A stretch of 64,000 nt of DNA from Sphingobacteriales bacterium. GTDB taxonomy: Bacteria > Bacteroidota > Bacteroidia > Sphingobacteriales > Sphingobacteriaceae. Numbering within the stretch: position 1 is the first letter of the stretch; every line of letters begins with the position of its first letter. The notes beneath the pieces are model-generated. The model worked only from the letters and a program-made list of their open reading frames with translations. It was not told the origin of the DNA and ran no database searches. The stretch spans positions 170,120 to 234,119 of the forward strand of contig JANXOD010000015.1 in assembly GCA_025353765.1 (NCBI GenBank), written 5' to 3'. Positions 26,620-34,524 of the stretch are shown in pieces. The translations under genes were made by a program, and so were the position numbers.

Positions 26620-27465
26620 ATGGCCTGGTTTAAGAGAGATAAGAAAGGGATAATCACCTCAACTGAAGAAAAGATGGAAGCGCCGGATGGCATGTGGAAC
26701 AAATGTCCGCAGTGCAAAAAGCCTTTACATTATGCAGAACAGGTAGAAAATAAATACGTTTGCCATTATTGTGACTTCCATTTGCGTGTAGGCTCCAAAG
26801 AATATTTTGAGATTCTATTCGATAATAATCAATTTACAGAGTTATTTGCCAACCTACGCTCGGGAGATCCCCTGAACTTTACGGATAGTAAAACCTATAT
26901 AGACCGCCTTGAAGAAAGCTACGCTAAAACAGGCTTAAAAGATGCTATCCGGGCCGGAACGGGTAAAATAGAAGGTCATGAACTGGTTATTGCCTGTATG
27001 GACTTTAATTTTATTGGTGGTTCTATGGGATCTGTAGTAGGTGAAAAGATTGCCCGCTCCATTGATTATAGCATTGAGCATAAAATACCTTTTATGATGA
27101 TCTCCAAATCTGGCGGTGCACGGATGATGGAAGCCGCATTTTCATTGATGCAAATGGCCAAAACATCTGCTAAACTGGCTTTATTGAGCAAGGCTAAAAT
27201 TCCTTATATTTCTTTACTTACAGATCCTACAACGGGTGGCGTAACGGCATCTTATGCGATGCTGGGCGATATCAATATCTCTGAACCCGGAGCATTAATA
27301 GGTTTTGCCGGACCCAGAGTAATTAAAGAAACTATTAAAAAAGATTTACCCAAAGGATTTCAAACGGCAGAATTTGTATTAGAACATGGCTTTCTTGATT
27401 TTATAGTAGACAGAAGACAAATGAAAGCCAAAATCTCTTCTTTCCTGAATATGATGGAGAAATAA
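26620..27465 (+). CDS. accD: Acetyl-CoA carboxylase carboxyltransferase subunit beta
   Basis: A 281-residue protein of normal length. [11 protein letters not shown] opens it, the zinc ribbon is [13 protein letters not shown] ... CHYC, and the crotonase-fold core has [24 protein letters not shown] and [17 protein letters not shown]. It joins AccA, AccB and AccC to make malonyl-CoA for fatty acid synthesis. Divergent from fba; monocistronic. Confidence 0.96.
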   Translation: MAWFKRDKKGIITSTEEKMEAPDGMWNKCPQCKKPLHYAEQVENKYVCHYCDFHLRVGSKEYFEILFDNNQFTELFANLRSGDPLNFTDSKTYIDRLEESYAKTGLKDAIRAGTGKIEGHELVIACMDFNFIGGSMGSVVGEKIARSIDYSIEHKIPFMMISKSGGARMMEAAFSLMQMAKTSAKLALLSKAKIPYISLLTDPTTGGVTASYAMLGDINISEPGALIGFAGPRVIKETIKKDLPKGFQTAEFVLEHGFLDFIVDRRQMKAKISSFLNMMEK

Positions 27466-27496
27466 TCTCATCAGTATATAATACCTCTTTTATAAA

Positions 27497-28012
27497 TTAT
27501 ACTTTTTCCCAGGATATAACCATGGGGAAGAGTTTACTATGCTGGAAAAAATAAATACAATAATTCTGACCATTCTCTAATTTAGAGAATGCCTGTTCAT
27601 CGGTATAAAACGTTTTGCCACCAACGCTAAACTGGCAAGCCCAATTAGGATCTATAGCTGCTTTAGCCGGAGTTATAAACTCCATTTTACCGGCAATAGA
27701 TTCTATAGGAATAGTTTTATTTTCGGCAAGTATTTTTCCCTTTTTAGGTCCCAGATACTTTTTTAGCCAAAAAAAGTAAAGGGAGAGCAAGATAGCTGCC
27801 CCCATCACGATATACATGTCTGCTTCTAATGAAAGGCCTGCACGGAAAATCAAAACCCCGGTACCAATCATTCCGGCCGTAATAGCATATTGTACTAAAT
27901 TGCCAGATTGCTGGTCTATCCCTTCTAGTTGCTTTTTAAAACTTTCTTTTTGTGTGGATGATAATTCGCCTTTGCGATTGAATATAAGGTCTTCCGGAGT
28001 AAATTGTAGCAT
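27497..28012 (-). CDS. Membrane protein of unknown function
   Basis: A 171-residue protein with two adjacent membrane helices (about residues 40-58 and 66-84), a cytoplasmic N terminus and a C-terminal domain (residues 95-171) that looks strand-rich (FSVGGKTFYTDEQAFSKLENGQNYCIYFFQHSKLFPMVISWEKV). The layout is like proteins that read out a small soluble domain at the membrane. No family recognised. It converges on accD. Confidence 0.6.
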   Translation of the reverse strand: MLQFTPEDLIFNRKGELSSTQKESFKKQLEGIDQQSGNLVQYAITAGMIGTGVLIFRAGLSLEADMYIVMGAAILLSLYFFWLKKYLGPKKGKILAENKTIPIESIAGKMEFITPAKAAIDPNWACQFSVGGKTFYTDEQAFSKLENGQNYCIYFFQHSKLFPMVISWEKV

Positions 28013-28083
28013 ATCCCAAAATTAGAAAAACTAATTCAGGTAAAGAATAATTTAAATATGAATAAAGATTCCAAAAATAAGGT

Positions 28084-28326
28084 CTAGCTTATCAATGACA
28101 TCTTAGTCATCAATACTTTCATCTCCTGTTTTTCATCCTCATATTCTTCATCTTTCTCCTCATCGTCATCATCTTCAACAGGGATAAGCTCTTCGTCATC
28201 GTCATCATCCCCGTTACTTCTTGGTCCCGAAAAAGTATTTTTAAGATTAGCATAACCTGCCTCTTGTAAATTGCAGCTTAAATTACCAGCCTGATCATTT
28301 AAGATTTCTTCAATTACGTTTGTCAT
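28084..28326 (-). CDS. Small acidic protein
   Basis: An 80-residue product. Residues 1-35 look globular (MTNVIEEILNDQAGNLSCNL); residues 39-70 are a near-continuous run of Asp and Glu. No family recognised. The long acidic run could be disordered or DNA-mimic-like, but this is a guess. Supported only by an open frame with a normal start, hence modest confidence. Confidence 0.45.
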   Translation of the reverse strand: MTNVIEEILNDQAGNLSCNLQEAGYANLKNTFSGPRSNGDDDDDEELIPVEDDDDEEKDEEYEDEKQEMKVLMTKMSLIS

Positions 28327-28470
28327 GATTTATTGTTTAATGGTTATTAAGAATTGGACATATACCACTAAACAACTATCTACCCTGCAATTGTTTGCTT
28401 AATCTTCAAATAAAAAAGGTACAATCCATTACAACTGGCCAAATTCTTGAAAAAGGCACAGATTTAATGA

Positions 28471-28724
28471 TTAAACAGGTATACTTAACGATAAAACAGC
28501 CTTGTAAAGACACATAATAGTACTGTTAAGCAATAAAACAGTCCTGTTAAATGGCAAAACAGTCTTGTTTAAAGACAAAACAGTTCTGTTAAGCGACAAA
28601 ACAGTCTTGTTAAGCAACAAAACAGTTCTGCTAAATGACAAAACAGTCTTATTAAGCTGCATAACAGTCCTGTTAAGTGATAAAACAATCCTGCAGAGAA
28701 ATATAAAATCCCTGTTCAACATTT
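28471..28724. repeat. Tandem array, 12 units of exactly 21 bp
   Basis: The anchor AAACAG (or a close variant) recurs at 28473, 28494, 28515, 28536, 28557, 28578, 28599, 28620, 28641, 28662, 28683 and 28704, with no indel. A typical unit is ACAAAACAGTCTTGTTAAGCG and holds a small dyad, ACAGNNCTGT. The outer units are more degenerate. Open frames on both strands through the array are by-products of the period being a multiple of three. It lies in a 614-bp gap, 225 bp upstream of the helical-protein gene at 28950. The rest of the gap is AT-rich and featureless. Confidence 0.85.
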
Positions 28725-28949
28725 TTGTATTAAAGTCATATTATAATATAAAATTGTTTTATAGTATAATTAAATAACAACTATTTGTATAATACTATTT
28801 ATAATGCTAATTTTATTTTAAATCTATCTGTTTGTATTAGTCTGTAACAAAAACAATGTCCTTATAATAAATGCTTGTTTTCCTATAGGAATATACGAAC
28901 CAGAAGATTTTTGAACAAATTTTATTTATCTAAAAAACAAATGATCTCC

Positions 28950-29573
28950 ATGAAAAAAGAAAGGGTTATTACAGATTATTCGCGTACGCCGGATAACAGT
29001 TTAGACAATTTAGCGCAATCTGCTTATGATAAACTGAACAACAACACCAGCTTTACTTTTGATGCTACTGTATTGCCCAATTTGTTGCTACTTATAGATG
29101 ATTACAAGGCAAAATTAGACAAATCAAAAAAAGGTACCAGTACTGATGTTGCCGAAAAAAATGCAGCCAAAAAAGAACTCACAGATGAATTAAAGGCCAT
29201 AGCCTTAGAAGTAAACCAACAGGCCGATGGCGATTTAGTAAAATTGACAGCAAGTGGTTTTAATTTAGCAAAAAAGGCTGCCCAGGTAGGTATATTGCCT
29301 AAACCTGTGGGTTTTGCTGTAAAAAGCGGAAAAAACTCCGGCGAACTGGCTTTTAGTACAGATAGCCATAAAAATGCAGTCGTATATTATTTTTATAGTA
29401 CCCCGGTACCGGCTCCCGGCAGTATAGCAGCCTGGCGCTTAAACCCCTCTACTAAAAGCGCTGCTAATATCAATGGGTATACTCCGGGTCAGCAATATGA
29501 ATGTAAGTGCGCCTACAAAGGAACAGTGGATGAACTGGTTTATAGTGATTCGATCCTGATTTACGCACAGTAA
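28950..29573 (+). CDS. Small helical-bundle protein with C-terminal Fn3-like domain
   Basis: A 207-residue protein (ATG 28950; ATG 28941 is also possible). Residues about 15-115 look like helices (SLDNLAQSAYDKLNNN, VLPNLLLLIDDYKAKLDKSK, ELKAIALEVNQQADGDLVKL). Residues 120-207 look like one fibronectin-III-like or related beta domain (VGFAVKSGKNSGELAFSTD ... YTPGQQYECKCAYKG). No signal peptide. Function unknown. The array described above lies upstream, and the protein at 54210-54578 shows a similar helical layout (LA-x3-YDK). Confidence 0.75.
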   Translation: MKKERVITDYSRTPDNSLDNLAQSAYDKLNNNTSFTFDATVLPNLLLLIDDYKAKLDKSKKGTSTDVAEKNAAKKELTDELKAIALEVNQQADGDLVKLTASGFNLAKKAAQVGILPKPVGFAVKSGKNSGELAFSTDSHKNAVVYYFYSTPVPAPGSIAAWRLNPSTKSAANINGYTPGQQYECKCAYKGTVDELVYSDSILIYAQ

Positions 29574-29594
29574 AAAATTAAAGGTGCATGTTTT

Positions 29595-29630
29595 GAATGT
29601 CGGTCTCCTGTTTTGGAGGTTGGCATTTTT
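29595..29630 (+). terminator. Terminator after the helical-bundle gene
   Basis: AATGTCGGTCTCC (29595-29607) pairs with GGAGGTTGGCATT (29614-29626) over 13 bp if G-U pairs are allowed, and T residues follow. It acts only on the plus-strand transcript, because the wobble pairs become mismatches on the other strand. Confidence 0.7.
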
Positions 29631-29718
29631 TGGTTTTTTGCAGCTATGTTCGTCTCATCAGGAGCCTCTAGGAGAGGATCCTGTGTCATTTACGTAGAAG
29701 CAAGGTATATTTTTTAAA

Positions 29719-29916
29719 TCAGTAACTATTTTTAGATACATTCTTCCCAGTAATAATTTTTAGAGATTCCCTTAATCTGGTGCATTCAAATAAAAATTCC
29801 ACTTCAACACCGATAACTTTAATAGCATCAACCCTAACCCCATATTTTTTGATTTCCTCTATAAAACTATTTATATCAATTTCTTCAGTAATAAAGTCAC
29901 CATTCTCATTTCTCAT
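29719..29916 (-). CDS. Short hypothetical protein
   Basis: A 65-residue acidic product (MRNENGDFITEEIDINSF...). The residues look protein-like (alternating charged and hydrophobic, IDAIKVIGVEVEFLFEC), but no family is recognised and no promoter was found. It may be a gene fragment in this decayed region. Confidence 0.35.
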   Translation of the reverse strand: MRNENGDFITEEIDINSFIEEIKKYGVRVDAIKVIGVEVEFLFECTRLRESLKIITGKNVSKNSY

Positions 29917-30222
29917 TGTTTCAACTTTTTTATCATAACTATTTTTTTCATGTTGTAAATCTATATAACAAAAAAGCTAAGGTTTTTAAAATAGGCTACA
30001 TTTTTACATCACAAGTATTCTGCCCCAATTGGCAAAGGTTTGGAAGCAGTTAAAGCAGACAATATTTACTTGTGCCTAAGTAGATTTAAAATTGAGATGA
30101 GTATTTTTATAAAATAAAGAAGAAAGGCACAAGTGTGTCTAGCATAACTCAAGGATGCATATTTGCCCCAGAATGGATGAGCTACGGTTGAATGTGTTTA
30201 TAATTTATCGAAGCAGACGATT
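29917..30222. other. Gene-poor gap with a possible gene scrap
   Basis: About 300 bp with no convincing gene. At 30030-30060 a stretch matches the MFS gene near 2466-2494 (TGGCAAAGGTTTGGAA then G/A, CAGTTAAA), and in frame reads LAKVWKQLK as that gene does. This looks like a remnant of a related MFS gene. Nothing else stands out. Confidence 0.3.
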
Positions 30223-30618
30223 TTGAAAAGGATTCCAAATAATACTTCGTACTGGAACATGGTGTACTTGATATTAACGTCCTTTTGGATTGTCGGTGCT
30301 CTTTTGTCTATAAATAAAATAAGTGCTGGTTTCCTAAGTAGTTACCTTTCAGATATAGCTTTCCCTCCATGGTTTTACATTCAGTTACGTGGACTTAATC
30401 GGAAGGATAGACATTCGTTGTCTACCCCACTATTTGGGAATTGGTTTGGACTTTCACCTTGGCGAGCAGGAACATCCATATTTATCGTTGGATTGATTTC
30501 TGAATTGCTGCAGTTGAAGCACGTTATTTCAGGGACTTTTGACATGAACGACATCATCGCTTATGCTGTGGGCTTGATTATCTGCATGGTTGTTGACTTG
30601 CGCAAAAAAAATATATAG
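30223..30618 (+). CDS. Small membrane protein, possibly VanZ/DUF2809-like
   Basis: A 131-residue protein with three or four hydrophobic segments. The end, SELLQLKHVISGTFDMNDIIAYAVGLIICMVVD, has the DxxDIxxNxxG-like pattern of VanZ/DUF2809 family proteins (FDMNDIIAYAVG). The start is uncertain: TTG at 30223 or ATG at 30259. It precedes the endonuclease-like gene by 14 bp. Confidence 0.55.
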   Translation: MKRIPNNTSYWNMVYLILTSFWIVGALLSINKISAGFLSSYLSDIAFPPWFYIQLRGLNRKDRHSLSTPLFGNWFGLSPWRAGTSIFIVGLISELLQLKHVISGTFDMNDIIAYAVGLIICMVVDLRKKNI

Positions 30619-30632
30619 CAGACAGCATTTAT

Positions 30633-31346
30633 ATGAAAATTATAACGTGGAATTGTAATATGGCTTTTCGTAAAAAAGCTGATTTTATTCTGCAACATAA
30701 ACCTGATATTTTAATTGTTCCAGAATGTGAGCATCCAGATAAACTAAAGTTCAGTAATACCACACCATTACCAACAGATATCTTTTGGTACGGGTCAAAT
30801 CTCCACAAAGGACTCGGAGTTTTTTCTTATAGTAATTATAAGTTCGAATTGCTCGAAATTCATAATCCTGACTTTAAAAACATTTTGCCGCTATCAGTAA
30901 CCGGCGGTGAAATTGATTTTACATTATTTGCAATTTGGGCGAATAATCCGGGCGACAAAGACGGCCAATACATTACACAAATTTGGAAAGCCATTCAGTA
31001 TTACGATAGTATCATTCTTGATACTAAAACCTTATTAGTTGGTGATTTTAATAGTAACACTATTTGGGATAAGCCGCGTCGGGAAGGGAATCACTCAACA
31101 GTGGTAGAAAAATTAGCAGCAAAGAAAATTTATAGCACTTACCATAAATTTCATAAACAGATACAAGGAAAGGAAAAAAATCCTACCCTATTTATGTATC
31201 GTCATCAAGACAAACCTTATCACATTGATTATTGTTTTGCATCTAAAGATTTCATGGACAAATTGGAAAATGTGGAAGTTGGAAGTTATCATGACTGGAC
31301 GGCGTACAGCGACCATAAGCCATTAATTATTTCCTTTAATTTGTAG
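30633..31346 (+). CDS. Endonuclease/exonuclease/phosphatase family protein
   Basis: A 237-residue EEP-fold protein. MKIITWNCNMAFRKK carries the first Asn, ILIVPECEHPD the metal Glu, TLLVGDFNSNTIWD the GDFN motif, and AYSDHKPLIISF the terminal SDH. These are the metal-dependent hydrolase motifs of DNase I and related phosphodiesterases. No signal peptide. Its end overlaps the convergent deacetylase pseudogene by 11 bp. Confidence 0.85.
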   Translation: MKIITWNCNMAFRKKADFILQHKPDILIVPECEHPDKLKFSNTTPLPTDIFWYGSNLHKGLGVFSYSNYKFELLEIHNPDFKNILPLSVTGGEIDFTLFAIWANNPGDKDGQYITQIWKAIQYYDSIILDTKTLLVGDFNSNTIWDKPRREGNHSTVVEKLAAKKIYSTYHKFHKQIQGKEKNPTLFMYRHQDKPYHIDYCFASKDFMDKLENVEVGSYHDWTAYSDHKPLIISFNL

Positions 31347-32135
31347 CTACAGCAGTTTTTGGATTCTTAAATTGAATGGCATAATCCATGGCTTTTTGAA
31401 AAGTAGTAACCCAAATAGTTTTGTTATTGGCTCTTATAAAATTCAATAATTGCTGGTGTGCTGTAGCAGATGTTGTTATATAATCACCACCTATTCCATG
31501 AAACATGATAATGCCCATCCCGCCACTTTTTTGTACCCGCTTTACATATTCAATTAATTGGCTTGCCGTAGCATTCTCTTGTAGTCCATAAGATGGGATT
31601 TTTAACCGGTCTAAATGTTTAAAATCCGTGATTATGTCATTCATATCGCCCCCTATACGTGCATATTTCACTAAACCATATTTTCTGAGTGTATCCACGT
31701 AGTCTTTTCCTCCTGCCGTGGTTTCTGCACATGGATACGCAAAGGTCCTGTCAGTCTTACCGTCAACCGCATATAAAAAATGGTTCATTACTTCTATCTC
31801 ACGAATCATGCTGTAAGCTGTATAAGGGTCTGAGGATACCGGATTATCCTTTGCAATTGAGCAGGGATGATATACGGTATGATTACCCAACTCGAAGCCT
31901 TTTTTACTAAGTGCCCGCCATCTTGAAATAGTTGAAGAGCCAATATCCGAGGTTAAAAAAAAGTTGCTGGGAAATGAGCTGCTTCCAATTGCGGGACAGC
32001 AATATTTAATTGGGATTCCAGGGCGTCATCATATGTTAGTACAATAACAGCTTTTTTATGATCAGGCCAGTCAATTTTTTCTTGTGCATTGGCAGTAATA
32101 TTTACAAATAAAAGTAAGAAAATGAGTTTTTTCAT
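31336..32135 (-). pseudogene. Polysaccharide deacetylase, frameshifted in a T run
   Basis: Two pieces of one NodB-like deacetylase. The first, from ATG 32135, has a signal peptide (MKKLIFLLLFVNITANAQ) and AVIVLTYDDALE with the catalytic Asp pair. The frame breaks at an 8-T run (31957-31964, read as A on the plus strand). A 9-T run would join it to LTSDIGSSTISRWRALSKKG and then GNHTVYHPC with the HxxxH zinc ligands, ending at 31336. All motifs survive, so the break is recent, a sequencing error, or a phase-variable tract. Confidence 0.75.
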
Positions 32136-32244
32136 ATGTTGAAATCAAAAACATTGAAACAACTGAATTGTTTGAAGCAATAGTTAATGATTTCTAAAAC
32201 TGATGAAGGTTTGAAACAAAATATAGAAAAATTCACCTTTTTTG

Positions 32245-32297
32245 GTTTAAGTCTAAGACCTAAACTATCTGTTAAGCTTCAGTTTGAAACTGAGGCC
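32245..32297 (+). repeat. 53-bp direct repeat, copy 1
   Basis: This copy matches 32868-32920 at 47 of 53 positions and lies just before the GNAT gene. It contains CAGTTTGAAACTG, a palindrome, and TAAACTATCTGTTAAG. It falls in an open frame upstream of the GNAT start, which argues against the long version of that gene. Confidence 0.7.
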
Positions 32298-32342
32298 AGA
32301 GAGAGGAAAATAGTACTTAATTCAAAAATTTTTAAAGTTATG

Positions 32343-32804
32343 ATGATAATAATTGAAACAAAAAATCATAAACTAATTTCTGAGCTTAACGAAGATGTGC
32401 AAAATCTTCATGCGAAACTGCATCCAGAACTGTTTAAGAAATTTGATAAGGAAGCAATGGAAAAAGCTTTAGAAACTCTTTTCCTTGACCCAAATTGCAA
32501 ATGCTATATCGTAAAAAAAGGCGATGTAGATATTGGGTATATTTTGTGCTTTATAAAAGAAGCAAAAGAAAATGCCTTTCAATATAACATAAAGACATTA
32601 TACATTGACCAAATATCTATATTACCTAAATATCAAAGAACTGGTGCCGGTAAAATACTAATGAAACAAGCGGAACAACTTGCACAAGAAAACTCAATTA
32701 CTAAAATTGAACTTGACCATTGGAGTAGTAATACTGTTGCCGCTTCCTATTTTAGGAAAAACGGCTACAAACTTTATAAAGAGAGATTGTTCAAAATGGT
32801 ATAA
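32343..32804 (+). CDS. GNAT-family N-acetyltransferase flanked by direct repeats
   Basis: A 153-residue protein starting at ATG 32343 (ATG 32340 is equally possible). LYIDQISILPKYQRTGAGKILMKQAEQLAQ is the acetyl-CoA loop (Q-R-T-G-A-G), and HWSSNTVAASYFRKNGYKLY the C-terminal motif. An open frame back to 32187 adds 52 residues that read through the direct repeat and is not believed. An attC-like palindrome begins at once after the stop, so this may be a mobile cassette gene. Confidence 0.82.
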   Translation: MIIIETKNHKLISELNEDVQNLHAKLHPELFKKFDKEAMEKALETLFLDPNCKCYIVKKGDVDIGYILCFIKEAKENAFQYNIKTLYIDQISILPKYQRTGAGKILMKQAEQLAQENSITKIELDHWSSNTVAASYFRKNGYKLYKERLFKMV

Positions 32805-32854
32805 GTAACAACCACTAACAGCGGTTTGGCGCAATTGCTGTTTCAAGTTGTTAC
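32805..32854. repeat. attC-like imperfect palindrome
   Basis: Outer arms GTAACAAC (32805-32812) and GTTGTTAC (32847-32854) and inner arms ACAGC (32818-32822) and GCTGT (32837-32841) are separated by two 5-nt spacers, forming a symmetric internal loop with a 14-nt terminal loop. This is the R-box, spacer, L-box layout of integron attC sites. The 3' arm does not match the canonical GTTRRRY core, and no integrase is present, so the assignment is uncertain. Confidence 0.45.
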
Positions 32855-32867
32855 AGAAACATTTCTA

Positions 32868-32920
32868 GTTTAAGTCTGAGATTTAAACTATCTGTTAAGA
32901 TTCAGTTTGAAACTAAAGCC
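32868..32920 (+). repeat. 53-bp direct repeat, copy 2
   Basis: The second copy of the 53-bp repeat (47 of 53 matches to 32245-32297), 13 bp after the attC-like site and 623 bp from copy 1. The two copies bracket the GNAT gene. Confidence 0.7.
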
Positions 32921-32946
32921 GGATTGGTTTCTTACAGGTAAGGTAG

Positions 32947-33084
32947 ATGAGAACATTAGGTTTAGAAGAAAACATCGATGCTATTGTTGTTGAATTTACA
33001 ACTGATGAATTGAAAGAAATTAAAAATGCTTCTTCACACATTAAGATTTAGGGAGAACGCTATTGCCATAATTATATTCAAAAA
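32947..33084 (+). pseudogene. Remnant of an aldo/keto reductase C terminus
   Basis: MRTLGLEENIDAIVVEFTTDELKEIKNASSHIKI, then TAG, then GERYCHNYIQK matches the last 45 residues of aldo/keto reductases (typically ...LEENIGA, ELTPxDLxEI, ASKI.QGERY). A stop replaces a Gln at 33049-33051. The catalytic N-terminal 280 residues are gone, so this is a scar left by deletion. Confidence 0.65.
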
Positions 33085-33091
33085 ATAAATT

Positions 33092-33889
33092 ATGGAAAAA
33101 TCCCTTTGGCATCATATTTTACAAGTTAGAAAGAAATCACCTCTGGTACATAATATTACCAATTTTGTGGTGATGAACAATAGTGCTAATGCACTATTGG
33201 CTGTTGGTGCTTCGCCAATCATGTCACATGCTCATTCCGAAATTAATGAGATGATAAGCATATGCCAGTCATTAGTCATTAATATTGGTACATTGGATGA
33301 ATATTGGGCACAATCGATGATTCAAGCGGCAGCTCAAGCCCATCAATTAAATAAGCCTTTTGTCTTGGATCCTGTAGGTGCTGGAGCAACGCATTTTAGA
33401 GATACTACCTTAACTCAAATATTACATTCCTGCCCCACCGTTATTAGAGGAAATGCCTCGGAAATATTAGCTTTAGCCAAACACAATATCAGTAAAATAA
33501 AAGGAGTAGATAGCACTGCCCAAAGTAACGAGGCTATAGAAGCCGCACGTAGTTTGACCCAACAATTTGGCTCTGTAATTTGTATATCAGGAGAGACTGA
33601 TATCATTATTTCTGAAAATAAAGAAATACATTTAAAAAACGGGAATGCACTGATGACCAAAGTAACAGGGTTGGGTTGTTCGGCAACAGCTATTATAGGG
33701 GCTTTTATTGGCGTGATTGAAGATAAAATTGAAGCCGTTGTTGCTGCTATGGCTTTAACGAGTATTGCAGGAGAAATAGCAGCAAAAACAGCAGTAGGTC
33801 CGGGTACTTTACAAGTGCAATTCTTGGATAAATTATACATGATTACGGCTGATGAGTTTACACAGCATCTTCAACTGGAGATTATATAA
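33092..33889 (+). CDS. thiM: Hydroxyethylthiazole kinase
   Basis: A 265-residue ribokinase-like enzyme that phosphorylates the thiazole moiety of thiamine (salvage). PLVHNITNFVVMNNSANALLAVGASPIMSHA is the substrate-binding start, LDPVGAGATHFR the DPVGAGA motif, and VTGLGCSATAIIGAF the catalytic Cys loop. It overlaps thiE by 1 bp. No TPP riboswitch was seen upstream. Confidence 0.95.
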   Translation: MEKSLWHHILQVRKKSPLVHNITNFVVMNNSANALLAVGASPIMSHAHSEINEMISICQSLVINIGTLDEYWAQSMIQAAAQAHQLNKPFVLDPVGAGATHFRDTTLTQILHSCPTVIRGNASEILALAKHNISKIKGVDSTAQSNEAIEAARSLTQQFGSVICISGETDIIISENKEIHLKNGNALMTKVTGLGCSATAIIGAFIGVIEDKIEAVVAAMALTSIAGEIAAKTAVGPGTLQVQFLDKLYMITADEFTQHLQLEII

Positions 33890-34524
33890 TGAATAATCTT
33901 TTTCCTTATCGATTATATTTAGTGATTTCGGAGGAAAGCTGTCGGGGCCGCAATTTTATTGAAATAGTGGAGCAAGTTATTTTGAATGGTGTTGATATTG
34001 TGCAATTAAGAGAAAAAAAGGTAATCTCAAAAACGTTTTTAGAAAAAGCATTGCGATTGCAAGAGGTGTTGAGTAAAAATAATATCCCATTAATTATCAA
34101 TGATAATTTAAAAGTAGCGCAACAGGTAAATGCTTTTGGGATTCATGTTGGTAATAATGACCTTCTCCCCACTCTTATAAAATCTGTTTGGAAAGAATGC
34201 CAATCCATAGGATATTCAATTGAATTCTTGGAACAGCTTTGCAATCCAGAAACAGCTGCATCTGATTATTTAGGAATTAGTCCTGTTTTTAGCACTGCAA
34301 CTAAAACCGATACCATTGCTGAATGGGGGCTTTTAGGAATTAGACAAATACGAACCTTAACGAATAAATCGCTTGTAGCCATTGGTAATATGAATGTGGG
34401 TAATGCTTACGAAGTGATAAAAGCAGGAGCTGATTGTATTGCGGTAGTATCTGCAATATGTCAAGCAGAAAACCCGGCTAAAGCAGCATTAGAAATTAGA
34501 AATCAAATAGAGAAAGCAATATGA
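33889..34524 (+). CDS. thiE: Thiamine-phosphate synthase
   Basis: A 211-residue TIM-barrel enzyme that joins HMP-PP to the thiazole phosphate to give thiamine phosphate. VDIVQLREKKVISKTFLEKA and PLIINDNLKVAQQVNAFGIHVGN are the pyrophosphate-binding motifs; DYLGISPVFSTATKTD is the next; AVVSAICQAENPAKAA closes it. Overlaps thiM and thiD by 1 and 4 bp. Confidence 0.94.
   Translation: MNNLFPYRLYLVISEESCRGRNFIEIVEQVILNGVDIVQLREKKVISKTFLEKALRLQEVLSKNNIPLIINDNLKVAQQVNAFGIHVGNNDLLPTLIKSVWKECQSIGYSIEFLEQLCNPETAASDYLGISPVFSTATKTDTIAEWGLLGIRQIRTLTNKSLVAIGNMNVGNAYEVIKAGADCIAVVSAICQAENPAKAALEIRNQIEKAI

Noticed and set aside
28471..28724. CRISPR array
   Set aside because: Units are contiguous 21-bp repeats with no unique spacers, and no cas genes are in the window.
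28471..28777. Open frames on both strands through the first 21-bp array (83 and 70 residues with 7-residue repeats)
   Set aside because: The period is a multiple of three with no stop in the unit, so frames stay open on both strands by chance. The repeats look like a DNA array, not a protein.
28471..29573. Retron or reverse-transcriptase-type defence system at the first array
   Set aside because: No reverse transcriptase motif (such as YADD) or effector gene was found nearby.
32187..32342. Long N-terminal extension of the GNAT gene
   Set aside because: It reads through the 53-bp direct repeat, whose second copy is non-coding, and adds nothing to the GNAT fold.
32921..33091. TPP riboswitch upstream of thiM
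   Set aside because: The conserved CTGAGA and ACCTGA-type motifs are absent; the region holds the reductase remnant.
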